NCBI RefSeq assembly: GCF_003325755.1
Contig: NZ_QORI02000026.1
Location: 1-52,634, forward strand
Source of the DNA: Pseudomonas sp. SST3
Lineage (GTDB): Bacteria; Pseudomonadota; Gammaproteobacteria; Pseudomonadales; Pseudomonadaceae
Direction of reading: 5' to 3'
Length of the DNA stretch: 52,634 nucleotides
The notes below the pieces were generated by a model. That model did not search any database. It was not told the origin of the DNA and saw only the letters and a list, made by a program, of their open reading frames with translations. The position numbers were made by a program, and so were the translations under genes. Of this stretch, positions 17,573-27,088 are shown one piece after another (the stretch's first letter is position 1; each line of letters opens with the position of its first letter).

Positions 17573-17995
17573 CTAGACGTCGACGCCTGAACCGGAATCC
17601 TCTGGCTCGGCGTCATCGCCGACCAGACGCCGAACGGTCTCGATCAGTACATCGAGTCCCGTGCCCTTGGGCAGAAACTGATCGATAAGGTCACGACCGG
17701 GAATCCGCTGGGGAAGCGCAGCGCTCATCATCAGGATGCGCACATGGTCGAACGCAGGGTTTCGACGAATGGCGCGGATCATCTCGACCCCGTTGAGCTC
17801 CGGCATCATGTAATCGGTAATGATCAATGCGGGCGTTTCCTGCTCCAGCTTGCGCAGCCCTTGAGCTCCGTTCGCCGCCTCGATAACGCGGTAGCCTTCA
17901 TCCTCCAGGATCATCACCATCAGTTTGCTAAGCCCGACTTCGTCCTCGACCAGCAGCACGAGCGGCGCCAGCCCGTCCCGGCCATCCCTAGACAT
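17573..17995 (-). CDS. Single-domain response regulator (receiver)
   Basis: The 140-residue protein is a stand-alone CheY-like receiver. Acidic residues are in LLVEDEVG, the phospho-acceptor Asp in LIITDYMMPELNG, the switch Ser/Thr in ILMMSAA and the Lys in FLPKGTG. There is no output domain, so it must act by protein contact. Its ATG overlaps the last 8 bases of the KaiC-like gene (ATGTCTAG), which implies translational coupling and a shared function. No histidine kinase is adjacent. Receiver proteins are common partners of KaiC-like ATPases in non-photosynthetic bacteria. Confidence 0.9.
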   Translation of the reverse strand: MSRDGRDGLAPLVLLVEDEVGLSKLMVMILEDEGYRVIEAANGAQGLRKLEQETPALIITDYMMPELNGVEMIRAIRRNPAFDHVRILMMSAALPQRIPGRDLIDQFLPKGTGLDVLIETVRRLVGDDAEPEDSGSGVDV

Positions 17996-19466
17996 CGTCT
18001 CCCCCCGACAGAGGTTGGCGATGTGGTCTTCCGACCAGCACCCCCTCCGTACGCTTCATGCGCTCACCGAGCCTGAACCCTTCCACACCCAGGTTGAACT
18101 CATAGACATAGGGTTCGAAGCCGCTCTCGCGCATCTTCAAGACCGCCAGTGTTCGGTAGAGACGCGATTCGAGCTCGGCATACCGCAACAGCAGGATATT
18201 TTCTGCAATGGCCGAGACAGCAGGGAATTGCAGACCATGCGCACCTCCAACGATCTCAGCCAATTCAGCGGTGAAAATCGTGGTGACGCCTTCGCAGCGC
18301 AGAATCGCAGTCAGCGTACTGAAGAAACGCCCGAGGCGTTGGACATCAATCGCTGCTTGCTTGAAGGCGTCCACGCCATCGATGAATAGGCGTTTGACCC
18401 CACGACGTCGGCACGCCTCAAGGATCTCCTCGGCTAACTGATCCTGCAGCAGCTCGGTCGGCGTTCGGTGAATGACCTCGACAGCACCGTTGTCGATCAA
18501 CGAACCAAGGTCCAGCCCCAGCGCGGTGGCTCGACGGCGAAGGCGATGTGCGTCCTCGTAAAAGCCGAACACAAGCCCCGGCTCCGCTTCGCTGCTCTGA
18601 CAGATGAAGCTCAGCCCAAGCGTCGTTTTACCGACGCCCGTAGGCCCGACCAGCAGTGTCGTCGACGAGTAAGGGATACCGCCGAAGATGATCCGGTCCA
18701 GACCATCGACTCCGGTGCTTAGCCGCTGATCACGCATCTGAGCGGACTCGAGCTCGCCAGTAACCGCCTCGAGCCGCGGGAACACCCTGAATCCATCGCT
18801 GGTGATGGAACTCATATGCCGGCCGGCGATGAAGTCGCTCCCCCTGAATTTGCGAACCTGCAGGTAACGGTAGGTTCGGGACCGATCCTCGTCTCTGCCC
18901 AGATGCAGCCAGCCGTCGACCATGGTGAATTCGGGGCTACCCGCGTCACGCTTGCTGTTGGTCAGCAACAGGATGGTGCAGCCGACGACATCCGCATACA
19001 CCGACAGGTCGTTGATGAATTCGCGAAACGCCCGCTCCGACGCGGCGTTCTCCTCCAGTGCGAATAGGCCGTCGATCACAATCAGCGAGGCCTTCTGGCG
19101 CTTGCCATTACGCGTCAGGTATCGAAGGACACCCTCCAGCCCATCCGTGCGCAAAATATCGAAGGCGCTTTCATAGACGACGGCTGTTCCGGCATGACGG
19201 TTATCCATGAAGGTCATGTTCTGCAGGTGGCGAAGCAGGCGATGGTGAGTCTCTGCCAGCAGGGTCACGTACAGCGAGCGCTCTCCACTTGCCGCCCAGC
19301 TGTAGCAGATCTGGTTGGCCAGAATCGTTTTCCCCTCGCCTGGCCCGCCCTGGACGATATACACCGCTCGCGGCAGAAGCCCTCCTTTGAGCACAGCGTC
19401 CAACCCCGGTACGCCAGTCGGAACATGGGTTGGCCCCGTTTGCGAGGTGGTAGAGATATCGGTCAC
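17988..19466 (-). CDS. KaiC-like double-RecA ATPase
   Basis: The 492-residue protein has two RecA/KaiC domains. Walker A motifs are GGPGEGKT at residues 40-47 and GPTGVGKT at 274-281. By-eye alignment with cyanobacterial KaiC shows changed catalytic pairs: the FEET of CI is LAET here, and the YEES of CII is YEDA. The CII phosphosite pair Ser431-Thr432 corresponds to Ser418-Ala419, so only the serine is kept. Thus it is unlikely to run the full KaiC phosphorylation cycle. No kaiA or kaiB is nearby. It forms a two-gene operon with the receiver protein. Known relatives act in stress, signalling or clock-like output, but the role here is unknown. Confidence 0.88.
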   Translation of the reverse strand: MTDISTTSQTGPTHVPTGVPGLDAVLKGGLLPRAVYIVQGGPGEGKTILANQICYSWAASGERSLYVTLLAETHHRLLRHLQNMTFMDNRHAGTAVVYESAFDILRTDGLEGVLRYLTRNGKRQKASLIVIDGLFALEENAASERAFREFINDLSVYADVVGCTILLLTNSKRDAGSPEFTMVDGWLHLGRDEDRSRTYRYLQVRKFRGSDFIAGRHMSSITSDGFRVFPRLEAVTGELESAQMRDQRLSTGVDGLDRIIFGGIPYSSTTLLVGPTGVGKTTLGLSFICQSSEAEPGLVFGFYEDAHRLRRRATALGLDLGSLIDNGAVEVIHRTPTELLQDQLAEEILEACRRRGVKRLFIDGVDAFKQAAIDVQRLGRFFSTLTAILRCEGVTTIFTAELAEIVGGAHGLQFPAVSAIAENILLLRYAELESRLYRTLAVLKMRESGFEPYVYEFNLGVEGFRLGERMKRTEGVLVGRPHRQPLSGGDDV

Positions 19467-19736
19467 AGCAGCTATCCGTTCAAGTCAGTGCGGCCATGCT
19501 AGCAAAGGTCCCGCACATTTCATTGCGTTGCGTATCAGCTTGGTCAGCGCTCACGCGATGGGTATTCGAGGCGTATTTGCTTGGGGAAGTCAGCTTTCGG
19601 ATATGGCGGCTCAGCAATGGTTCCAGATAGACGAACAGCTTGAGATCGACGGCAGTTAATTGGCGACTTGCTGGAGCGCCGCGACAAAACGCCCTACCAT
19701 GCGTGACGACTTTCTTCTACCGACCAATCGGATTTC

Positions 19737-21341
19737 ATGTCTTTAGCTTCGCTTTTCCGCGTAGACCTGCGACGGCTGATCGTGATGCTGGCGATCCTCA
19801 GCGGACTGATTACGCTGAGCATCAGCTTCTATGCGAGCTACCAGGTACAGCGCGATTCACTCATCGATAGCACCCTGGAGGCCAATCGCGCCTATGCCGC
19901 GAAGCTTGCCGTCGGCACAGAGACATTCTTCGGCTCAGTACAGCAGCAGCTCAGATACAGCGCAGCTATTCTCGCCGCGCAGTTCCATGACGACGAAGCG
20001 CTGCTCAGCGAGGCCGAACAGTTGCGTCTGCAGACGAACAGCTTCAATAACGTATTCATCGTTGACGCTCACAGAGTGTTGCGAGCGACGTCACCTGATA
20101 CTCGCCGGCTGATCGGTCATCGACTGCACTCACCTGGGTCGCGCAAAGCGAGCCGGACGCGGCAGCCGATGATCAGCAGTCCGTATATTTCAGCGATCGG
20201 AACGCTCGTGGTCACGATATCTCACCCGATCATCGACAAGGATGGCGTATACCTCGGTTATATCGGCGGCACGATTAATCTCAAAGAGCCAAACATCCTC
20301 AACAGCATGCTTGGCGAGCACTACTACAAGGACGGTTCCTACATCTATGCGGTCGACCAGAGCCGGCGGTTGCTCTACCACCCTGACCCCAAACGTCTCG
20401 GCACTGTGGTCACGGAGAACGCTGTCATCGACCGGGTCATCAACGGCGAATCAGGTAGCCAACGGGTCGTCAACAGTCAGGGCCGTGACATGCTGGCCGG
20501 CTTCGCACCGGTGCCGACCGCAGGCTGGGGCATCGTCGCGCAACGCCCCACTGCGGTAACGCTGCACCCGCTCGACGACCTGATGCTTGAAGTGTTACGC
20601 CAGACTGCTCCTCTTGCTCTGCTGACCTTCCTTGGCGTCTGGTGGTTGTCAGGGCTGATTTCGCGACCGCTCTGGCGGCTGGCGAAAAGTGCGAGCGAGA
20701 TGGACAGAACCAACAGCCCGGAGCGCATTCAGCACATCCGCTCCTGGTATTTCGAAGCTGCCCAGCTCAAACGCGCCATGCAGCTGGGTATCAACCTGCT
20801 GCATCAACGCATCGGCAAACTTAATCTCGATGCACAGACCGACCCCTTGACCGGCCTGCACAACCGCCGCGGTCTTACCCTGGCACTGGACGCGCTAAGC
20901 GCCGAGGGCCACTCGTTCGCCGTTGTGGCCCTCGACATCGACCACTTCAAACGCATCAACGACACCCACGGCCATGATGTTGGCGATGAGGTCATTCGTC
21001 ACCTGGCACAGGTGATGACGACCTGCTCGCGGGACGCCGATGTTCTTTGCCGCAGCGGCGGAGAGGAATTTCTGATGCTGTTGCCGAACACCAACGCCGA
21101 ATCGGCACTGCAGGTCGCCGAACGATTGCGCCATTGCGTCGAGCAGGCGCAGATTCAGCCCGTTGGCCACATTACCGTCTCACTCGGCGTTGCAATCTGG
21201 CCGATACACGCCGACAACATCGAGCGCGTGCTCAAGTTGGCCGATGACGCCCTGTACCTGGCCAAACAGCGCGGCCGCAACCGCTCGGAGATCGCCGAAC
21301 TGGACCATTACCCACCGGCCGACACCAACCGGGACGACTGA
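19737..21341 (+). CDS. Cache-domain diguanylate cyclase (GGDEF)
   Basis: The 534-residue protein has a first membrane helix ([18 protein letters not shown]), a periplasmic Cache sensor of about 250 residues (double-Cache type, with [16 protein letters not shown] and [11 protein letters not shown]), a second helix near [18 protein letters not shown], a linker helix without an obvious HAMP, and a C-terminal GGDEF domain. The active site is intact as GGEEF at 441-445. The inhibitory I-site RxxD (RDAD) lies five residues before it, so product inhibition is expected. It makes cyclic di-GMP in response to an external ligand. It is divergent from the KaiC-like gene and close to the polysaccharide locus, which is the kind of process c-di-GMP controls. 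Confidence 0.92.
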   Translation: MSLASLFRVDLRRLIVMLAILSGLITLSISFYASYQVQRDSLIDSTLEANRAYAAKLAVGTETFFGSVQQQLRYSAAILAAQFHDDEALLSEAEQLRLQTNSFNNVFIVDAHRVLRATSPDTRRLIGHRLHSPGSRKASRTRQPMISSPYISAIGTLVVTISHPIIDKDGVYLGYIGGTINLKEPNILNSMLGEHYYKDGSYIYAVDQSRRLLYHPDPKRLGTVVTENAVIDRVINGESGSQRVVNSQGRDMLAGFAPVPTAGWGIVAQRPTAVTLHPLDDLMLEVLRQTAPLALLTFLGVWWLSGLISRPLWRLAKSASEMDRTNSPERIQHIRSWYFEAAQLKRAMQLGINLLHQRIGKLNLDAQTDPLTGLHNRRGLTLALDALSAEGHSFAVVALDIDHFKRINDTHGHDVGDEVIRHLAQVMTTCSRDADVLCRSGGEEFLMLLPNTNAESALQVAERLRHCVEQAQIQPVGHITVSLGVAIWPIHADNIERVLKLADDALYLAKQRGRNRSEIAELDHYPPADTNRDD

Positions 21342-21517
21342 CCGACGCTGCCACCCAGACGCTATCAAGTGCCCGCGCCGATCTGGCGAACCTCCGAGAG
21401 CCCCGCCGAACCAGACGCGCAACTGAATCGGCGGGCACGACGGCCGACATGGCTAAAAAATATCCAGCTCTGTATACTCGCGCGCCTTTTTCATGCGCTG
21501 TTCCGAGGACATTGTCG

Positions 21518-22840
21518 ATGAGCAAAACGCCAACAGTCGGGTTCGTCAGCCTGGGTTGCCCCAAGGCAACGGTCGACTCCGAACGCATCCTGACGCAGCT
21601 GCGCATGGAGGGTTATCAGATCGTACCCACCTATCAGGATGCCGACGTGGTGGTGGTCAATACCTGCGGCTTCATCGACAGCGCCAAGGCAGAATCGCTG
21701 GATGCCATCGGCGAGGCCATCGCCGAGAACGGCAAGGTAATCGTCACCGGTTGCATGGGCGTCGCCGAGGACAGCATTCGCAACGTGCACCCCAGCGTCC
21801 TCGCTGTCACTGGCCCGCAGCAATACGAGCAGGTCGTCAATGCAGTGCATGAAGTGGTCCCGCCGAGAATCGATCATGACCCCTTCGTCGATCTCGTTCC
21901 GCCGCAGGGCATCAAGCTCACGCCTCGGCATTACGCCTATCTGAAGATTTCTGAGGGCTGCAACCACACGTGCAGCTTCTGCATCATCCCGTCCATGCGC
22001 GGCAAGCTGGTCAGCCGTCCGGTGGGCGATGTGCTCAGCGAAGCCGAGCGTCTGGTCAAGGCTGGCGTCAAGGAGATCCTGGTGATTTCCCAAGACACCA
22101 GCGCCTACGGCGTCGACGTCAAGTACAAGACCGATTTCTGGAATGGTCAGCCGGTCAAGACACGCATGCTGGAGCTATGCCAAGCGTTGTCGAACATGGG
22201 CGTTTGGGTGCGTCTGCATTACGTCTACCCGTACCCGAACGTCGACGATGTGATCCCGCTGATGGCCGAAGGCAAGCTGCTGCCCTACCTGGATATCCCC
22301 TTCCAGCATGCCAGCCCGAAGGTACTCAAGGCCATGAAGCGCCCGGCCTTCGAAGACAAGACCCTGGCACGCATCAAGAAGTGGCGCGAGATCTGCCCGC
22401 AACTGACGATTCGCTCGACCTTCATTGTCGGCTTCCCGGGCGAGACCGAAGAAGACTTCCAATACCTTTTGGACTGGCTGACCGAAGCGCAGCTGGACCG
22501 CGTCGGCTGCTTTCAGTACTCGCCGGTCGAAGGCGCCCCGGCTGAGGAGCTGGACCTGGAGCCAGTGCCGGATGAGATCAAGCAGGATCGCTGGGATCGT
22601 TTCATGGCCCATCAGCAGGCCATCAGCGCAGCCCGCCTTGAGCGCAAAATCGGGCAGGAGATGGAAGTGCTGATCGATGAAGTCGATGAGGACGGCGCCA
22701 TTGGCCGCTCCTATTCCGATGCACCAGAGATCGATGGCATGGTTTACGTTGACAGCGAACAACCGCTGCAGCCTGGCGACAAGGTCTGGGTCCGCGTGAC
22801 CAACGCCGACGAATACGATCTCTGGGCCGAGACGATCTGA
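21518..22840 (+). CDS. rimO: Ribosomal protein S12 methylthiotransferase RimO
   Basis: This 440-residue radical-SAM enzyme methylthiolates the conserved Asp of ribosomal protein S12. Its N-terminal UPF0004 domain holds the cluster-binding cysteines in [23 protein letters not shown] and VTGCMG. The radical SAM motif CNHTCSFC is at residues 148-155, and a C-terminal TRAM domain follows ([18 protein letters not shown]). [18 protein letters not shown] and [12 protein letters not shown] distinguish RimO from MiaB. ATG 21518 is the start, with GAGGA 9 bases upstream; the open frame runs further left but without homology. The gene is monocistronic, and its terminator carries an inserted element. Confidence 0.95.
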   Translation: MSKTPTVGFVSLGCPKATVDSERILTQLRMEGYQIVPTYQDADVVVVNTCGFIDSAKAESLDAIGEAIAENGKVIVTGCMGVAEDSIRNVHPSVLAVTGPQQYEQVVNAVHEVVPPRIDHDPFVDLVPPQGIKLTPRHYAYLKISEGCNHTCSFCIIPSMRGKLVSRPVGDVLSEAERLVKAGVKEILVISQDTSAYGVDVKYKTDFWNGQPVKTRMLELCQALSNMGVWVRLHYVYPYPNVDDVIPLMAEGKLLPYLDIPFQHASPKVLKAMKRPAFEDKTLARIKKWREICPQLTIRSTFIVGFPGETEEDFQYLLDWLTEAQLDRVGCFQYSPVEGAPAEELDLEPVPDEIKQDRWDRFMAHQQAISAARLERKIGQEMEVLIDEVDEDGAIGRSYSDAPEIDGMVYVDSEQPLQPGDKVWVRVTNADEYDLWAETI

Positions 22841-22858
22841 TCGAGGTCAGCTGAACCA

Positions 22859-23047
22859 AAAACCCGCCGATGCAGGCCGTGTGAAAACGTAGTGAGCGAA
22901 GGTCAGGCAAGGCAAAACAGGCGAAAAAGTGCAGTTTACGAGTTGTAAACGAGCATTTTGACTGAGCTCGCAACCGAGCCGGTTTTTAACGCAGCATGAC
23001 CGAGCGCAGTAGTTTTCACACAGCCTGGATGACGGGGTTTTCTTTTT
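22859..23047 (+). terminator. rimO terminator hairpin with a MITE-like insert in its loop
   Basis: AAAACCC at 22859-22865 pairs with GGGGTTTT at 23034-23041, which is followed by CTTTTT (23042-23047). This is the usual GC/AT stem with a T-run, about 20 bases after the rimO stop. The arms are now separated by roughly 165 bases, most of which is an inverted-repeat element (22873-23027). Because the element's own ends are complementary, the stem could still form as an extended hairpin. Whether it still terminates efficiently is unknown. Confidence 0.55.
22873..23027. repeat. MITE-like element with 25-bp terminal inverted repeats
   Basis: The left end reads CAGGCCGTGTGAAAACGTAG and the reverse complement of the right end reads CAGGCTGTGTGAAAACTACT, with TGAGC/TGCGC continuing after one offset. 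The 100-base interior has no reading frame and holds a smaller palindrome around TTTACGAGTTGTAAA. From memory, sequences with this GTGTGAAAAC end and a 'TTTTTAACGCAGCATGACCGAGCGCA' type interior are scattered in Pseudomonas genomes as short non-coding repeats. It is probably a non-autonomous transposon relic mobilised by an IS with the same ends. No second copy was seen in the window. Confidence 0.6.
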
Positions 23048-23240
23048 GAATAGCTGCATCAGTCACGATTTGCTCGCGAAGCAGGGCGACGTTCGGTTTC
23101 GTCCTCGTACCCTGCACATCGCACGTTCGAAGCAATACGGCACTATCGGCCACAGAGGTGTGAAATCGCCAAAAGCTGACCTACCCTAGAGCATCAGGAA
23201 ATGGCATCAGGCCGGATGCCATCATCACAGAGAAGGATCT

Positions 23241-23912
23241 ATGAACACCTTCGACGCCACTCTCAGCCAGTCACCCTCGCCCGTCCGACGCACCGGCCGC
23301 ATTCGCCAGAAGAACGAGGAACGGATCCTTTCGGCCGCTGCGGAAGAATTCGCCCGCCATGGCTTCAAGGGCACGAGTATGAGCGCGATCGCTCTGCGCG
23401 CCGCCCTGCCCAAGGCCAACCTGCATTACTACTTCACCAACAAACTGGGGCTCTATGTCGAGGTGATGCGACATATCCTGGAACTCTGGGATAGTGCCTT
23501 CGACCATCTCAGCGTCGACGACGATCCGGCCGTCGTGCTGGCAGATTACATCCGCACCAAGATGGAATTTTCACGTAAGCAGCCGCAGGCCTCGAAGATC
23601 TTCGCCATGGAGGTCATCAGCGGTTGTGCGTGCCTGTCGGCGCATTTCAACGAGGACTACCGCGAGTGGTTCCGCGGCCGTGCCGCGGTGTTCCAGGCAT
23701 GGAGCGACGCGGGCAAGATGGATCCGATCGATCCGATGCATCTGATCTTCCTGATCTGGAGCAGCACCCAGCACTACGCCGATTTCTCCGATCAGATCCG
23801 CCGCATCACTGGCCAACGCCGGGTGACCAAGGAGGATTACGAACGCGGCACTGAAACCCTGATCAGGGTCATCCTCAAGGGCTGCGGGCTGACGCCACCG
23901 CGCCCTGCCTGA
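23241..23912 (+). CDS. TetR-family regulator (RutR/YcdC-like)
   Basis: The 223-residue protein has an N-terminal TetR helix-turn-helix: RILSAAAEEFARHGFKGTSM then SAIALRAALPKANLHYYFTN. The C-terminal part, with ASKIFAMEVISGC, FLIWSSTQHYADF and YERGTETLIRVILKG, matches the RutR/YcdC type ligand domain rather than BetI. GAGAAGGA lies before ATG. It may control the SDR and decarboxylase-like genes downstream, which follow after a 183-bp gap, but no operator was identified. BetI would normally sit in a choline locus, and this protein does not look like it. Confidence 0.87.
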   Translation: MNTFDATLSQSPSPVRRTGRIRQKNEERILSAAAEEFARHGFKGTSMSAIALRAALPKANLHYYFTNKLGLYVEVMRHILELWDSAFDHLSVDDDPAVVLADYIRTKMEFSRKQPQASKIFAMEVISGCACLSAHFNEDYREWFRGRAAVFQAWSDAGKMDPIDPMHLIFLIWSSTQHYADFSDQIRRITGQRRVTKEDYERGTETLIRVILKGCGLTPPRPA

Positions 23913-24095
23913 CGAGACTTTTCCGGCGCCGGCCAGCCGCGCCGGAGGCCGCTAAGCCAGCGTCCGGTAAACCGCTCCAGCCAGAATCAGGCAAGTACTC
24001 GGCAGGATCGACATAACGCCATCCGCCACCTCCGCCCCACCATTCATCTCACGGCACCACCGGCGCCGACGAATGACCCAGCGGAGGACACCTAC

Positions 24096-24833
24096 ATGTC
24101 GAGCATCAACGGAAAAATCGTACTGATCACCGGCGCCAGCAGCGGCATCGGCGAAGCAACAGCGCGCCTGCTGGCCGCGCGGGGTGCAACCGTCGTATTA
24201 GGTGCGCGCCGGCTGGAACGGCTGGAGCGCCTGGCCGCGAGCATCAATGAGGTCGGCGGCGTCGCCACCTTCCGCACGCTGGATGTGACCAGCCGCGAGG
24301 ACACCCAGGCCTTCGTCGACTTCGCCGAGCGACGTTACGGTCGCATCGATGTGATCATCAACAATGCCGGGGTGATGCCGCTCTCAAGGCTCGACGCCCT
24401 GAAAGTCGCGGAATGGGACCGCATGATCGCCGTGAACATTCGCGGCGTGTTGCATGGAATCGCCGCGGGTCTACCGCTGATGCAGCGCCAGCGCTCGGGC
24501 CAGTTCATCAACATCGCCTCCATTGGCGCCTATGCGGTCAGCCCCACAGCTGCGGTTTACTGCGCAACCAAATATGCGGTGCGGGCGATCTCCGAAGGAT
24601 TGCGCCAGGAGGTCGGCGGCGACATTCGCGTCACCCTGGTTTCCCCCGGCGTGACCGAGTCGGAATTGGCCGAGAGCATCTCAGACGATAACGCCCGCGC
24701 GGCCATGGACGATTTCCGTCGCATCGCCATCCCGGCCGATGCCATCGCCCGCGCCATCGCCTATGCCATCGAGCAGCCAGCCGATGTCGACGTCAGCGAG
24801 CTGATCGTGCGCCCTACCGCCAGCCCTTTCTGA
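24096..24833 (+). CDS. Short-chain dehydrogenase/reductase (YdfG-like SDR)
   Basis: The 245-residue oxidoreductase has the NAD(P)-binding TGASSGIGEATARLLAARG motif, NNAGVMP, a catalytic Ser in INIASIGAYAVS and the YCATKYA (YxxxK) pair. ARRLERLERLA after the second strand suggests a preference for NADP(H). The SPGVTESELAESI region is typical of the classical SDR group COG4221. A purine-rich GGAGGA lies 9 bases before ATG. It is followed after 10 bases by the carboxymuconolactone decarboxylase-like gene, so the two probably form an operon. The substrate is unknown. Confidence 0.9.
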   Translation: MSSINGKIVLITGASSGIGEATARLLAARGATVVLGARRLERLERLAASINEVGGVATFRTLDVTSREDTQAFVDFAERRYGRIDVIINNAGVMPLSRLDALKVAEWDRMIAVNIRGVLHGIAAGLPLMQRQRSGQFINIASIGAYAVSPTAAVYCATKYAVRAISEGLRQEVGGDIRVTLVSPGVTESELAESISDDNARAAMDDFRRIAIPADAIARAIAYAIEQPADVDVSELIVRPTASPF

Positions 24834-24843
24834 GGCCATCGCC

Positions 24844-25299
24844 ATGCAAATTCGTACCGAAAACATACTGATCGCCGCCTGGCTGGGGATACTCGGACCG
24901 CTCACGCTCGCCTCGCAGGAAGCTGTCGGCAGCGAACGGCAGGAGCGCGGCTTGCAGGTGATGGATCATCTGTCCGGCGGCGCCGGGCAACCGGTGCTCG
25001 ATGCCTTGCGGCAGGATTACCCCTTTCTCGCTGATGGCATCACCGACTACGCCTTGGGCGATGTCTGGGCACGCAGCGGACTGGACGATCGCACCCGGCA
25101 ACTGGCAGCCATCGCCGCCTTCGCCGCGCAGGGCAATCTGCCGCAACTGAAAGTGCATGCCGGCTATGCGCTACGGCTCGGCGTCACGCGAGACGAGCTG
25201 AAGGAAGTGATCTACCTCACCACCGTTACGGCCGGCTTTCCCCGCGCCATCGATGCGGCACAGACACTGCGCGAGATGACGGACCCCGTCGAGCGGTAA
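24844..25299 (+). CDS. Carboxymuconolactone decarboxylase/AhpD-like protein, possibly exported
   Basis: The 151-residue protein has the CMD-family core LTRQLAAIAAFAAQGNLPQ-type segment followed by LKVHAGYALRLGVTRDELKEV and TAGFPRAIDAAQTL. The CxxC of AhpD-type peroxidases is absent, placing it with gamma-CMD-like proteins. Unusually, it begins with a hydrophobic stretch (ILIAAWLGILGPLTLASQEA) that could be a signal peptide or membrane anchor. It follows the SDR by 10 bases. Such pairs occur in stress or detoxification cassettes. No specific reaction can be assigned. Confidence 0.8.
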   Translation: MQIRTENILIAAWLGILGPLTLASQEAVGSERQERGLQVMDHLSGGAGQPVLDALRQDYPFLADGITDYALGDVWARSGLDDRTRQLAAIAAFAAQGNLPQLKVHAGYALRLGVTRDELKEVIYLTTVTAGFPRAIDAAQTLREMTDPVER

Positions 25300-25344
25300 C
25301 GCCAGGCACTACGCAACCAGGAAGCCGAGCCCTCCGGTGCTGCC

Positions 25345-27027
25345 TCAGCTGCGCTGTGGCGACTGCCGCACCGGAGCCCCATTGGCCACGTAATATGCCG
25401 CCGTGCTGCGTGGTAGCGGTTGTTGCCCACGAATCCGATCGGCAATCTTCTCGGCGATCATGATGGTGGTGGCGTTGAGGTTGCCAGTGATGATCAGCGG
25501 CATGATCGAAGCATCTACCACGCGTAATCCCTCTACCCCATGCACGCGGCCCTGTCCGTCGACCACCGCCATCTCATCCGTACCCATTTTGCACGAGCAT
25601 GACGGGTGATAAGCCGTCTCCGCATGTTCGCGGACGAAGGCATCCAACTCCGCATCGCTCTGGGCTTGCGCCCCCGGGCTGAGCTCTTTGCCACGATAAG
25701 GGTCGAGCGCAGGTTGGCCAATGATCTCGCGCGTCAGGCGAATACCGTCGCGAAACTCCTGCCAATCCTGCTCATGGGACATGTAGTTGAACAGGATGCT
25801 GGGATCGACCTGCGGGTCGGTCGAGCGGATCTGGATCCGCCCGCGGCTGGGAGAGCGCATCGAGCCCACGTGCGCCTGGAAACTGTGGCCGTCATGGGCG
25901 TTGCTGCCGTTGTAGCTGACCGCGACCGGCAGGAAGTGAAACTGGATGTTCGGCCACTCGAACTCGTCGCGACTGCGAATGAAACCGCCTGCCTCGAACT
26001 GGTTGCTGGCACCGATGCCGGAGCCGAGAAACAGCCACTCGGCACCGATCGCCGGCTGGTTCCACCACTTCAACGCCGGGTACAGCGAGACCGGCTGCTT
26101 GCATTCGTACTGCAAGTACATTTCCAGGTGGTCTTGCAGGTTTTGCCCGACCCCTGGCAAATCGTGAACGATCTCGATGTTCAGGTCCCGGAGCAGCGCG
26201 GCCGGTCCGACGCCGGAGCGCTGCAATATCTGCGGCGAGGCGACGGCGACGGCGCCGCCGCACAGCAGTACTTCGCGTCGAGCCCGAGCAATCGTCGGCT
26301 GTTCGCGCCCACGCAGGTATTTTACGCCCACCGCCCGCTTGTTCTCGAACAGCACACGGTCGGTCACGGCGTGGGGTGACGATGGTCAGGTTCGGGCGAT
26401 CCTTGGCCTGATCGAGATAACCCCGAGCGGTACTGGCGCGACGCCCGTTCGGCGTAACCGTACGGTCCATTGGGCCGAAGCCCTCCTGCTGATAACCGTT
26501 GAGGTCTTCGGTCTTCGGATAACCGGCCTGCACACCGGCCTCGACCATGGCATGGAACAGCACGTTGTTGCCGGGCTTGGGCGTGGTCACGCTGACCGGG
26601 CCGTCACCGCCGTGATAGTCGTTGGGCCCGATGTCGCGGGATTCCGCCTTGCGGAAATACGGCAGACAATCGAGATAGCTCCAATCCTCCAGCCCCGGCA
26701 TCTTCGCCCAGTTGTCGTAATCCAGCGCATTGCCACGGACGTAACACATGCCATTGATCAGCGACGAGCCGCCCAGCCCCTTGCCGCGACCGCAATCCAT
26801 GCGGCGGTTGTTCATGTGCGGTTCCGGATCGGTCTTGTAGGCCCAGTTGTAGCGCGTGCCTTGCAGCGGATAGGCCAGCGCGGCGGGCATCTGGGTGCGA
26901 AAATCCAGGCGATAGTCGGGGCCACCGGCCTCCAGCAGCAGAACGCTGACGCCTGCGTCCTCGGTGAGGCGTGCCGCCAGCGTATTCCCGGCCGAGCCGC
27001 GCCGATGATGATGTAGTCGTACTCCAT
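25345..27027 (-). pseudogene. betA: Choline dehydrogenase betA, two compensating frameshifts
   Basis: BetA is a GMC flavoprotein that oxidises choline to betaine aldehyde. The start ATG (complement at 25-27 of 27001 block, i.e. 27025-27027) follows AGGAGG. The N-terminus [10 protein letters not shown] is at once broken: the FAD-binding [10 protein letters not shown] reads out only if one base is added near 26999. The middle frame then carries [20 protein letters not shown] and [16 protein letters not shown], until a four-G run (26373-26376) has one base too many. The last part has [22 protein letters not shown] and the catalytic [11 protein letters not shown] / [17 protein letters not shown] regions. 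Restored length is about 560 residues, normal for BetA. Two opposite indels in one conserved gene suggest base-calling errors. Confidence 0.85.
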
Positions 27028-27088
27028 GAAATCCTCCTGTTGCGCAGGCCGACGCGAATGCATCGCCGCCCTTGGCTCTTCGGGGGCC

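Noticed and set aside
23241..23912. BetI as identity of the TetR regulator near the choline genes
   Set aside because: Neither the helix-turn-helix nor the C-terminal domain matches BetI as I know it; the C-terminus is RutR/YcdC-like and the gene is separated from betA by two other genes.
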